Positions 1 through 7,385 of a stretch of DNA of 33,360 bases are shown piece by piece. Positions within the stretch are counted from its first letter, which is position 1. Each line of letters opens with the position of its first letter. The notes beneath the pieces were generated by a model. It searched no databases. It was not told where the DNA came from and worked only from the letters and a program-made list of their open reading frames with translations. Position numbers and translations under genes: made by a program. The DNA is from an uncultured Clostridia bacterium (GTDB lineage: Bacteria; Bacillota; Clostridia; UBA1381). The stretch lies in contig CANQYQ010000009.1 in the NCBI GenBank assembly GCA_947628155.1, forward strand, positions 1 through 33,360, given 5' to 3'.

Positions 1-1130
1 TCTTCGATGTCGGAATAATCAACGCATTTCGGCAGCTCCGCTCTGAATGCCTTTTTCGCCTTTTCGATCAGCTCGTCCGTATAGAACAGCTTCCCGTCGC
101 GAACATCCTCGACTCCGTCAAGGTACATCGAGCGCCTGTTTGCGGCGTTCATCTCTTCTAAGCTGAAGACCGAGTCGTCGATCCACGCGTTCAGCTCGCC
201 GTTTCTGTATCCGATGAGCACCGGGTAACCGCCTATATTTCCGAACGCCCCGGGGGAGAAGATCAGTCTGTCTTCTTTCGTGCGGATTGTCTCTATCACG
301 GAGGCTATGATCCGGTAGTTGCTCGACGCGTTCATCATATTTCTCTGAGCGTCGACAGGCATTGAGATCTTGCACGCTTCAAATATTTTATCGTGAGGAA
401 GCGATTGCTCTTTTCCGTTGTAACAGATCTTCAGCGGGAGCTCCACGCCCTCGGTGTGTCCATCTTTGCTTATGCACACATCATGAAAATGTCCCGCCGC
501 AAACATTACGTCAATGTTCCAGAAATCCTTGACTCCGAGCATCTCCGCCGCCGCAAATTTGATCCTGGGCACAAGGTGGTTGAGATTTCCCGAACCGAGA
601 TCGGGGTATGCCTTGCCCGCGCTCCTGAGCCACGGGATTACCGCGTCCGAATACGAAGTGTTTATAACGACCGCATCGGTGTACGCGAGCTCGCAGGCTT
701 CCATGATATTTTTGGTGAAGCGGATCGACAGCGGCGTCCATATCCCGTATGCCCTGACATTTCCCCAGCTGATGCTGCCGTATTTCAGGCCGGGATATGC
801 GCGGCTCGAATTCACTATAAAGTCGGGCGAATGCTTCGCAATCACCTCCTTGATCGCATCAACGTCGTTCAGATCGACGCCCGCCTCAATAGTTATTTGC
901 GTCCTGTTGATGTCGCGTATCAGAGCGGAAACGCGCACGATGTTGACGTTTTGTTCCATCTTCGCAAAATTTCTCCCGACAACGACGATGTTTATCGCGG
1001 GATCGTTCATGGAAACAAGATAATCGAGCAAATATGTTCCAACGCTGCCGAGCCCGATGATCATAACGGTCGCGCTGCCAGAATTTACATGACTCTCAAC
1101 AGTACCGAGCCTTTCCTTTATAGGTTTCAT
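1..1130 (-). CDS. Lactate/malate-dehydrogenase-like NAD(P)-binding protein, 3' end cut by window edge
   Basis: About 376 codons are visible and the frame is still open at the left edge. The start ATG (1128-1130) overlaps the TGA of the preceding gene as ATGA, so the two are probably translationally coupled. An N-terminal Rossmann motif is clear: IIGLGSVGTYLLDYL followed by an IVVVGR strand, near residues 22-50. Further on, a VINTSYSDAV segment, a GSGNLNHLVPRIKFAAAEML segment and an AAGHFHD segment occur in the order of the NP-D, LD-R and GEHGD elements of lactate/malate dehydrogenases. I therefore infer a distant member of that superfamily. The substrate is unknown. Its place at the end of a module with nucleotidyltransferases and a phosphatase suggests that it oxidises or reduces a small substituent for the polysaccharide. 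Confidence 0.7.
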   Translation of the reverse strand, partial: MKPIKERLGTVESHVNSGSATVMIIGLGSVGTYLLDYLVSMNDPAINIVVVGRNFAKMEQNVNIVRVSALIRDINRTQITIEAGVDLNDVDAIKEVIAKHSPDFIVNSSRAYPGLKYGSISWGNVRAYGIWTPLSIRFTKNIMEACELAYTDAVVINTSYSDAVIPWLRSAGKAYPDLGSGNLNHLVPRIKFAAAEMLGVKDFWNIDVMFAAGHFHDVCISKDGHTEGVELPLKICYNGKEQSLPHDKIFEACKISMPVDAQRNMMNASSNYRIIASVIETIRTKEDRLIFSPGAFGNIGGYPVLIGYRNGELNAWIDDSVFSLEEMNAANRRSMYLDGVEDVRDGKLFYTDELIEKAKKAFRAELPKCVDYSDIE

Positions 1131-1915
1131 TTTGCTTTCTCCCAACGGTTTCTTATTTTTTTGTAGTCTTCACGCGTGTTGCAGTTTGTCCATTCAGATA
1201 GCTTCATTATTTCAACACCCGAGGACGGTACCGCGTCGAGATACTTCTGAATAATGCTGAGATTCGTTCCGCCTTTATCGGCGCTGAAGAACTCGGCGTT
1301 CGCTTTTCTCAGCGTGCCAGGATCGGTGAACTTCCAAAGCTGCCCGGAATTGAGGATGACAGAAAACGGTTCGGAGACCGTCAACAGACCGTGCTGGCTG
1401 TTGAATGCGTATCTGAATCTGTCCGACGCGTCCTTATAGAAAACGACGGACTTGCTCGCGACGATCATTTCGTCCGTATATGTAAGCACGGTCTTTTTTG
1501 AGCTGACGACAGACTGAAACGAACCGTCGTCTATATCAAGATCGCCTTCCACAAAGAGGATATCGCGTATGTCTTTCTCTCTGAACGCCGCCTCGAGCCC
1601 CAGATACAGACTGTATCCGGAGGCGAGATCGGAATAGTGCTCATTTTCAACAAGCTCAGTCTTTTCTCTCAGGGGTGCCGGGAACGTGTGCCCGAAGTAC
1701 TCCTTCAGATCACCGAATTTATAGCCTCCGACGATGATGATCCTGTCCGCATATCCGCACTGACCGACGAGATGCGACAGAAGCGTCTTTCCGCCGTCAC
1801 CGTCCGAATATATAGCCTTAAGTATCTTACGCTCCTCGTCTATCCCTTCGTTGAAGCGGCTCGATATCCCCGCAACCGTGATTATTGCAATTCTTGCGCC
1901 GTTATCCTTTGACAT
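1127..1915 (-). CDS. Nucleotidyltransferase-like protein (GT-A/MobA-like fold), putative sugar- or polyol-phosphate activating enzyme
   Basis: 262 aa. The N-terminus AIITVAGISSRFNEG resembles the GxGxR loop of NTP-transferases, although the glycines are partly replaced (AGISSRF). FVEGDLDID near residue 125 matches the metal-binding acidic strand of this fold, and a late LNSGQLWKF segment resembles the substrate loop of LicC/MobA-like enzymes. It begins 6 nt after the SDR gene and overlaps the next gene by ATGA. The degenerate glycine loop leaves catalytic activity uncertain, and it could be a binding or regulatory paralogue. The reaction inferred from fold and context is activation of a phosphorylated small molecule with CTP or another NTP. 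Confidence 0.75.
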   Translation of the reverse strand: MSKDNGARIAIITVAGISSRFNEGIDEERKILKAIYSDGDGGKTLLSHLVGQCGYADRIIIVGGYKFGDLKEYFGHTFPAPLREKTELVENEHYSDLASGYSLYLGLEAAFREKDIRDILFVEGDLDIDDGSFQSVVSSKKTVLTYTDEMIVASKSVVFYKDASDRFRYAFNSQHGLLTVSEPFSVILNSGQLWKFTDPGTLRKANAEFFSADKGGTNLSIIQKYLDAVPSSGVEIMKLSEWTNCNTREDYKKIRNRWEKAK

Positions 1916-1921
1916 ATGCAG

Positions 1922-2932
1922 TCATTCTCCGGATTTGAGATAGTTTGAAACACATTCGTCAAGACCGATGTCGAGATTTACGACAGGTTTCCAAGTCGTC
2001 CTTTTTCGTATCTTTTCGGTCGAGAGCAGCCGACGCTCGGGGTCGGACGCGCGATATCCTTCAAACTCTATAACGGGCTCCGCTATACCCATCTTTTCAG
2101 CACAGAGCTTTACCAAATCTATGATCGTTATTTCTTCATCCGTGGCTACGTTGTATATCGTTCCGTCGAGCGCGGAATCCTCCTTTGCAAGCGCAAGAAC
2201 GGCACTGCAGCTGTCATAATTATTGAGGAATGTTCTGCGGTTCTTACGGCTATTTTCGAGAAGGACGACTTTTCCGTCATTTTTAAGGCTGTTTATTATA
2301 AACGGAATGATATGCTTGGGAAATCTTTCGTTTTTGCTGTACACGTTTGCAAAGCGGATCGAGCAGCCTTTGATCTTTCCGCTGTCGACCGCGTCCTTCA
2401 TAAAGAACTCGGTAAGCATCTTGCCCGTTGCATAGCTCGTTCTCTGGCTGTGCTCCGCGTCCGCCATTGTAACATAATCGTCTTCTCTGACACCACCGTT
2501 ATCGTTCCACGAATTCATGGAATAGATCTCAGACGTTGAACAGTTTATGTACTTCTGCGCTCCGACGCGGATTGCCTGCTGCAAAAACGCCTCCATCCCG
2601 ACGACGTTGGTCTCGTACGTCTCGTAAACATGATAGAAATGCTCCGTGTGTACGACGGCGGCACAGTTGATGTATATGACCTCGTCAAAGTCTTTTTTCA
2701 TGCATGATACTCTCTGCTCGATATCCGCCATATGATCCCCATTGTTGAGATCGTATTCAAAAAACTCAAATCCCGGGTCGCCGATGCAGTCCCTGACTGT
2801 CTCTATGCTCGAGGCGTAGAAGTTGTCAAATCCTATAATATGGTTCCCGCCGTTTTTTTCGGCAAGTATCTGACGGACAAGCTCGTTTCCCGTCATGCCC
2901 GTCACTCCGCTGATAATGTATAAGGTTTTCAT
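1922..2932 (-). CDS. NAD-dependent epimerase/dehydratase (extended SDR)
   Basis: 336 aa, a normal length for extended SDRs. It has an N-terminal nucleotide-binding loop (ISGVTGMTGNELVRQIL), the family NAA-like strand (INCAAVVHTEH), a catalytic serine region (INCSTSEIY) and the catalytic YATGK (YxxxK), followed by RFANVY. The overall layout is that of UDP-glucose 4-epimerase/dTDP-glucose 4,6-dehydratase relatives. An AAGGAGT ribosome site lies upstream of the ATG. It sits between the metallophosphoesterase and a nucleotidyltransferase-like gene. The substrate cannot be read from the sequence; a nucleotide-activated sugar is the most likely guess. Confidence 0.85.
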   Translation of the reverse strand: MKTLYIISGVTGMTGNELVRQILAEKNGGNHIIGFDNFYASSIETVRDCIGDPGFEFFEYDLNNGDHMADIEQRVSCMKKDFDEVIYINCAAVVHTEHFYHVYETYETNVVGMEAFLQQAIRVGAQKYINCSTSEIYSMNSWNDNGGVREDDYVTMADAEHSQRTSYATGKMLTEFFMKDAVDSGKIKGCSIRFANVYSKNERFPKHIIPFIINSLKNDGKVVLLENSRKNRRTFLNNYDSCSAVLALAKEDSALDGTIYNVATDEEITIIDLVKLCAEKMGIAEPVIEFEGYRASDPERRLLSTEKIRKRTTWKPVVNLDIGLDECVSNYLKSGE

Positions 2933-2950
2933 CTGCTGCTTTGACTCCTT

Positions 2951-3691
2951 TTATATTCCTTTTGTCAATCTGTCTTTATAGAAACCGTCCACGCTGCCGT
3001 CGAAATACGACTGCGCCTTTTCAATATCATACGGAACGCAGCGCATGTTGACAGACATCGTCTGAATATCCATGATCGCGTACTGCGCCTCCGGGTGATG
3101 GTTGCGGGGCTGTCCTACCGAACCGGGATTTATGAAGAATACCGCGTGCTTGTTTCTCATCTCCGGGTCATCTCTGTCATAAAATTTCGTGAAAATATGA
3201 GAGTAGTGTGAGTGGCCGGAAAAGACTATATCATACCGTTCGTAATCGCCGCGGACATTGTCCGGTGAGATCGGTTTCCAGTAGTGATCGTCAAGTGAAC
3301 CGTGAACGGAAAGGCACCGCCTCCCATCGAGCTCAAATTCGAGCATCCCGGCGTTTTCCACCTCATTGCGAAGATACGCTCTTTCGCCATCACCCAGCAT
3401 TTTTGAAGTGTGCATCGCCGACGAAACGCCCCTCGGCGAAGAGAATCGCGTAAAATCTTCGAGCATAATTGCCCGTTCATGATTACCCCATATATTGCAA
3501 AGTATGGGGCGGCGGACATTCTCCCGCAGATACCCGACAACTTCGTTCGACTGCATGCCGTAGTCGATGATGTCTCCAAGGAGAATGACCCCGTCGACCT
3601 TAAAACAGTCCATATCATGTATAACCGCCTCGACCGCCTGAAGATTTCCGTGCAGATCTGACAAAATCGCTATATTGCGCATCTCTTTCAT
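2951..3691 (-). CDS. Calcineurin-like metallophosphoesterase (YfcE/MJ0936-like)
   Basis: About 246 aa from the chosen ATG, which has a GGAG ahead of it; upstream in-frame ATGs exist up to 3727 and overlap the previous gene. All dinuclear metal motifs are present in order: SDLHGN, LLGDIIDYG, WGNHE, SVHGS and FSGHSHYS, then NPGSVGQPR. This is the pattern of small soluble phosphodiesterases and phosphatases of the YfcE group. In this operon it is more likely a biosynthetic or proofreading phosphatase for a phosphorylated precursor than a nuclease. It follows the HTH-nucleotidyltransferase gene, whose stop codon lies just upstream. Confidence 0.9.
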   Translation of the reverse strand: MKEMRNIAILSDLHGNLQAVEAVIHDMDCFKVDGVILLGDIIDYGMQSNEVVGYLRENVRRPILCNIWGNHERAIMLEDFTRFSSPRGVSSAMHTSKMLGDGERAYLRNEVENAGMLEFELDGRRCLSVHGSLDDHYWKPISPDNVRGDYERYDIVFSGHSHYSHIFTKFYDRDDPEMRNKHAVFFINPGSVGQPRNHHPEAQYAIMDIQTMSVNMRCVPYDIEKAQSYFDGSVDGFYKDRLTKGI

Positions 3692-3716
3692 GATTTTCGC
3701 CGCTCCGATATGCCGG

Positions 3717-4610
3717 TTATACATCATACGTTTTGTCTATGGTCTTCAGTTCTCGAAAAGTATCTATCTCAACGATATCGCTTTCAAAGCACTCGCGCGG
3801 CTCGACAGCATAGTGTTCTTTTTTATATACGAGCGGGACTTGCTCCCAATATCTTTCTTTCCCGCCGGGGGACGCATAAACATCAGCTATATCCTGAGAC
3901 AGTTTGTGCCCATCCGCTTCATTCCAATATGATATCCCTGCCATCTGCCAGCAGTCCGTACCGCCCACCTTTTCCTCGGCGATGATCCCGTCCTTGACTG
4001 TAAAGCACCAGTCGTCGGTCCTGTCTTTTTTTATTCCTAGAAAATTGGAGGCGTAGTGATATTTTTTTATTATCTCTGGGTTTGAAAGCAAAAGGTCGGC
4101 CTCAAAAACATATGCGTTTGAAAGCATATACCGCGCCACCAGCGCGGAGCTAATGTTGTTCGCCTCATTGTACGCCGGATTTTCTAGAAATCTTATCATC
4201 GGGTACTTGTAGAGGAGCTGATCGAACTGCTCCGCAAGATAACCGCGCACGATGTAGATTTCATTTATTCCGACATCGAGACACGCATCTATCAGACGGT
4301 CAATGATCCTGACGCCGTGAACGCGCACGAGAGGTTTCGGCGTATTGAATGTTATCGGCACCATTCGCGTACCGAATCCGGCAGCGATGAATACCGCGCG
4401 TTTGACTCGGTACGTCTCCAAGGCGTCAAGCCCGGAATTTGTTATTTCGCTGTTCCTTATGTATCCGAGGTCGGCAAGCTCTTTGGAAATTTTATTTACG
4501 GTGCCGAGAGAATAGCCCGTCTTTTCTTCAAGCTGACGTTGAGTAAGAGATTTTTTAAAAAAAGCGAGTTCTGTGAGTACATCGAACTGTTTACGAGTTA
4601 ACTTCTGCAT
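3717..4610 (-). CDS. Winged-helix domain fused to a LicC-like nucleotidyltransferase
   Basis: 297 aa. Residues 1-65 form a MarR-like winged helix (LTRKQFDVLTELA, LTQRQLEEKTGYSLGTVNKI, a wing around LGYIRNSEIT). From residue 70 there is a sugar-phosphate/choline-phosphate nucleotidyltransferase domain with VFIAAGFGTRM, the PITFNTPKPLV lysine motif and the acidic VFEADLLL. ATG at 4610 is chosen because AAAGGA lies upstream and the longer in-frame extension looks non-conserved. First gene of the left module, preceded by a 295-bp gap with a candidate promoter and a palindrome. LicC activates phosphocholine with CTP; no choline kinase or transporter is visible here, so the substrate is open. The HTH may autoregulate the operon (inference). 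Confidence 0.88.
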   Translation of the reverse strand: MQKLTRKQFDVLTELAFFKKSLTQRQLEEKTGYSLGTVNKISKELADLGYIRNSEITNSGLDALETYRVKRAVFIAAGFGTRMVPITFNTPKPLVRVHGVRIIDRLIDACLDVGINEIYIVRGYLAEQFDQLLYKYPMIRFLENPAYNEANNISSALVARYMLSNAYVFEADLLLSNPEIIKKYHYASNFLGIKKDRTDDWCFTVKDGIIAEEKVGGTDCWQMAGISYWNEADGHKLSQDIADVYASPGGKERYWEQVPLVYKKEHYAVEPRECFESDIVEIDTFRELKTIDKTYDV

Positions 4611-4678
4611 TGCTGCTTTCCTTTCTTTTTGGGCTTTGATGTTCAAACAAGCCCGCCTTTGTTTCAAATCAGCGGTTA

Positions 4679-4731
4679 TGTGTAAACGGTTTAAAACACA
4701 TTTTCATATGAGATCCTTATTTTTGCGCCAA
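4679..4731 (-). promoter_or_regulatory. Candidate promoter with overlapping palindromic operator, upstream of the HTH-nucleotidyltransferase gene
   Basis: On the minus strand, TTGGCG (4726-4731) and TATGAA (4703-4708) are 17 bp apart and each matches the sigma-70/SigA hexamer at 4 of 6 positions. The predicted transcription start falls near 4696. The perfect 11-bp palindrome TAAACGGTTTA (4683-4693), flanked by TGTG and CACA, covers that start, which is where a repressor would bind. This is a pattern-based prediction only. Confidence 0.4.
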
Positions 4732-4735
4732 TTAT

Positions 4736-4758
4736 GCCCACCGTTCCGCACGGAGGGC
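4736..4758 (-). other. Imperfect hairpin in the licD/HTH-nucleotidyltransferase gap
   Basis: GCCC-T-CCGT pairs with ACGG-T-GGGC around a GCGGA loop. This gives eight base pairs with one T-T mismatch. No T-run follows on the minus strand, so it is at best a weak or factor-dependent terminator for the licD transcript. It sits just upstream of the candidate promoter of the left module. The rest of the 4611-4905 gap shows no coding potential. Confidence 0.3.
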
Positions 4759-4905
4759 AATATTGCTGTAAAATATAACGTCGAACGGTATGGCATCACG
4801 CCCTGTATCTCACATTCTGTGCGACTATACGATCCGAAAATCGTTTTTATGCTTATTTTTCACGGCCCTGTTACAGTATGACTTTTTTACTTTACCGTAC
4901 CCGAC

Positions 4906-5757
4906 TCATTCTTTCCAATAAGCTTCAACTCCGTGTGAAAAGCGATCTTCGACCGGAGGAAGCTTGTTGTAATCTCCGTAAACTTGACGAAGAAGTCTGT
5001 CGTATCCGGACGGTACACAGAAATTTCTTTTTTCAAACATCATTTGAATCGGATCGTAGTCTGCTTTTTCTACTACTGCTTTATATACGGCATCATGATT
5101 GACCATTCCGACATATTTCGAATCATCATATGCATATTTGTCAAAAGCATGATCCATTTTTTTGTGAATATCACTGATTGATATCGGTGCCGTTATAGCT
5201 AAAATAATCTTTTTTAAGAAGGTTTTCAGCTTTGTCTTTCCGGCGCCGCTTTCTGTCATTTTTATTACCAATAGATTTCTCCAAAGATTCAATCTAATAC
5301 ACATCAAATTGCGCAAAAGCGTATTATTAGGTAATCCATCTATCGGAAAGACATCAATATATACTCCTATTGTGTAGCATGGCTTTAAATATTCTTCAAA
5401 AACTATGGTCCGATTATCTATAATTTTCATAAAATTGTAATTGGTTTTTTTGTTATCATATGAAAATGTTTCGTAATATGCGCCTATATCATTTTCTTTT
5501 GTGAGTTGTTTAAATCTCTCATAATCCGGTCTTGGCATCGCAACATCTATATCATCATCCCACGGAATGAAGCCTTTGTGTCTGACCGCTCCCAAAAGTG
5601 TGCCGGAATCCAAGAAATATCTCAAATTATTGTTTTCACAGAAATCAGCAAACGAACAAAGTATGTTGTATTCGATTTCTTTAATCTCATCAATAGCGAT
5701 TTTGCTTTTTTTATCATAATTTACACTTTTATCGCCATAATTGTTTAATTTAGCCAT
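4906..5757 (-). CDS. LicD-family phosphotransferase
   Basis: 283 aa from the ATG preceded by AGAGGA; one TTG codon lies just upstream in frame. It carries the LicD signature: YFLDSGTLLGAVRHKG followed by FIPWDDDIDVAMPR and PDYERF, near residues 45-80. The aspartate cluster is the nucleotidyltransferase-like active site. LicD proteins transfer phosphocholine or other phospho-substituents from CDP-activated donors to sugars. The gene is clearly more AT-rich than the left module, which suggests a separate origin. No licA/licB gene is visible, so the transferred group may instead come from the nucleotidyltransferases encoded just downstream (inference). Confidence 0.9.
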   Translation of the reverse strand: MAKLNNYGDKSVNYDKKSKIAIDEIKEIEYNILCSFADFCENNNLRYFLDSGTLLGAVRHKGFIPWDDDIDVAMPRPDYERFKQLTKENDIGAYYETFSYDNKKTNYNFMKIIDNRTIVFEEYLKPCYTIGVYIDVFPIDGLPNNTLLRNLMCIRLNLWRNLLVIKMTESGAGKTKLKTFLKKIILAITAPISISDIHKKMDHAFDKYAYDDSKYVGMVNHDAVYKAVVEKADYDPIQMMFEKRNFCVPSGYDRLLRQVYGDYNKLPPVEDRFSHGVEAYWKE

Positions 5758-5768
5758 CAAAATCCTCT

Positions 5769-6002
5769 TTACTCTAGTAAATTATTTCTAATGCTTTCTG
5801 CAATTATCAGATCCTCTTCGGTATTTATGTCGACCGCCTCGAATTTGCTTACAAAATGAATATACGGTCTCGCTCCGATACGGCAGTGACACCTCTCGAG
5901 CGCATCTTTCGTCATACCGTAAAGATCTGTCGTCTCTTCTACCATCGGCAACATATCCTGACTGCGAGGCAGAATGCACGGGTCGCCATCAGGACTGGGA
6001 CG
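5769..6002 (-). pseudogene. 3' remnant of a NeuA-like acylneuraminate cytidylyltransferase
   Basis: Only about 77 codons remain, closed upstream by a TAA at 6003-6005. The segment ILPRSQDMLPMVEETTDLYG, then RIGARPYIHF and FEAVDINTEEDLIIAESI, matches the C-terminal third of CMP-acylneuraminate synthetases, including the DIN-EED element that precedes the last helix. The N-terminal nucleotide-binding half (PARGGS...) is absent from every frame of the upstream 255 bp, so this is a truncated gene and not a simple frameshift. It differs from the intact NeuA-like gene at 8921-9676, so it was a separate enzyme. Confidence 0.7.
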
Positions 6003-6257
6003 TTATCTACTCACAGCTGTCAATCTTTTTCGGGGATCGTATCCCCGAATAGCAGAAACCGTGCCGCGCGTCAAGAATAAAATGAACGGCGGCATGCCGG
6101 CGCCCATAACACGCGTCCCTATTTCCGCTTGTATTGTTGATAGAGCGGTCGACAAAGCCGACAGATTACGAGACACACATTATGCCATGATGGGGTGTTT
6201 ACACAAAATTGGGATAGAACTGATTAAATCAGAGTTTACTTATTAATGATCGCGTCT
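6003..6257. other. Non-coding or degraded stretch between the NeuA remnant and the KdsC-like gene
   Basis: No minus-strand frame reads into a recognisable protein. A plus-strand frame (5974-6246) is open but has no family resemblance and no clear ribosome binding site. An inverted repeat CGGGGATCGTATCCCCG lies near 6030-6046. The stretch is best read as the scar left by loss of the 5' part of the neuA-like gene. Confidence 0.4.
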
Positions 6258-6725
6258 TTATTCACCGATAATCAAATCAATAAACTCCCTGACAGCCCCT
6301 CGGCCGCCATAGCTTTGGCATATATAATCAGCTATTGACTTCACCTCGGGAACAGCGTCTCCGGGGCAGCCGACAAAACCACACAGCGACATCGCCCCCA
6401 AATCGTTTATATCATCGCCTATATATGCCACTTCCTTTTTCCGAAGTCCTTGCGATGCCAAAAATTCTTTCAAAACGCATGCTTTGTCATTTGACGCGCC
6501 CTGAAGCACATTCTCTATACACAGTTCCTCTGCGCGATGTTCAACGATCACGGATCTTCTCGAGGTAAGTATTGCCGATTGAATACCATGATCACGCGCA
6601 TAGAGAATTGCCAAACCGTCTCTTGCATAAAAACTTTTAAACAGCTCTCCATCGGGACCGATATTGATCGTACCGTCTGTCAGGGTACCGTCTACATCCA
6701 TGACAAGCAACTTTATGCCGAGCAT
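6258..6725 (-). CDS. HAD-superfamily KdsC-like 3-deoxy-ulosonate phosphatase
   Basis: 155 aa, the normal length of the tetrameric, cap-less HAD phosphatases of the KdsC/YrbI group. Motif I is MDVDGTLTDG (Asp10 nucleophile, Asp12 acid/base), motif II is ILTSRRS, and motif IV is VAYIGDDINDLGAM. A late GGRGAVREFIDLI segment matches the active-site-closing C-terminal tail of this family. KdsC removes the phosphate from KDO-8-phosphate, and relatives act on KDN- and sialate-9-phosphates. Here it should dephosphorylate whatever 3-deoxy-ulosonate phosphate the upstream DAHP-synthase-like enzyme makes. It is 24 bp after the RraA-like gene in the same operon. Confidence 0.9.
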   Translation of the reverse strand: MLGIKLLVMDVDGTLTDGTINIGPDGELFKSFYARDGLAILYARDHGIQSAILTSRRSVIVEHRAEELCIENVLQGASNDKACVLKEFLASQGLRKKEVAYIGDDINDLGAMSLCGFVGCPGDAVPEVKSIADYICQSYGGRGAVREFIDLIIGE

Positions 6726-6749
6726 AATTATAATTCATGCCCCCTTATA

Positions 6750-7385
6750 CTAAAACTCTGTAACCTGTTTAAGCAGTTCATCTACAGACATCTTTGAAGC
6801 AATTAAGTTGGCTATGCGTTCCTCATCTGCAAGCTTTTCTTTCACTTTTTCAATTACTTCCGTTTCAATTTCCTTTGGTATTACACATACAGCTTCGTTA
6901 TCGCAATAAATCAAATCTTCGGGTCTAATCTCTACCTGATCTATGCGTATCGGTACGTCTGTCTGCTGAACGCGTCCTCTTCCCTTGATATCTATCGGTG
7001 AATACCCCTTTGCCAAAATGGGCAATGTTACCTCTAATGAATGAGTGTAATTTGTGTCTCTGGTCAATCCATCGATTACCACGCCCTCTATGCACATCTG
7101 TGTAGACAGCTTGGTCATCAGTTCACCAAAGTACGCAAATTCCTTGCTTCCTTTTACAATAAGGATGTCTCCCTTTTTGCACTGTCCAAGAAATGACAAT
7201 CCCATGCGAATATTTTCGTCGTCGGTATCTTTTGTTTCAATAAGAACAGTACGCGCTCTACCCATAAAGTTTACCGTACTTTTGTTTTTCAAAAAGCCTG
7301 TAATGATCTGGTGCTTCCAACCCATACGGTCCATAACATCAGAAAACAGACCGCTGCAAAGTTTCTCAATATCAAGCTCAGACAT
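6750..7385 (-). CDS. RraA-family protein (HMG/CHA-aldolase-like)
   Basis: 211 aa. The family core is visible: GRARTVL, KKGDILIVKG, FGELMTKLS, and GVVIDGLTRD with the Asp/Arg-Asp that carry metal and substrate in HMG/CHA pyruvate aldolases, then GRGRVQQTDVPI. It starts at a TAATG overlap with the preceding DAHP-synthase-like gene and has its own GGAGG, so it is translationally linked to it. Family members cleave or decarboxylate 2-oxo acids with a pyruvyl moiety, or bind RNase E. Inside an operon for a pyruvate-derived 3-deoxy-ulosonate, a role on the 2-keto-3-deoxy acid (retro-aldol, salvage or editing) is plausible but unproven. Confidence 0.85.
   Translation of the reverse strand: MSELDIEKLCSGLFSDVMDRMGWKHQIITGFLKNKSTVNFMGRARTVLIETKDTDDENIRMGLSFLGQCKKGDILIVKGSKEFAYFGELMTKLSTQMCIEGVVIDGLTRDTNYTHSLEVTLPILAKGYSPIDIKGRGRVQQTDVPIRIDQVEIRPEDLIYCDNEAVCVIPKEIETEVIEKVKEKLADEERIANLIASKMSVDELLKQVTEF

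Noticed and set aside
393-1166. Long plus-strand open frame (257 codons) opposite the dehydrogenase-like gene
   Set aside because: The minus-strand frame carries a clear Rossmann motif and an ATGA overlap with its neighbour. The plus-strand protein has no recognisable motif and only mirrors GC-rich codons.
4736-4758. Hairpin after licD as an intrinsic terminator
   Set aside because: It has a stem but no T-run on the minus strand, so it is listed only as a hairpin.
5974-6246. Plus-strand frame of about 90 codons in the gap before the KdsC-like gene
   Set aside because: No ribosome site or family resemblance, the only gene candidate on the opposite strand of the locus, and it lies in a degraded segment.
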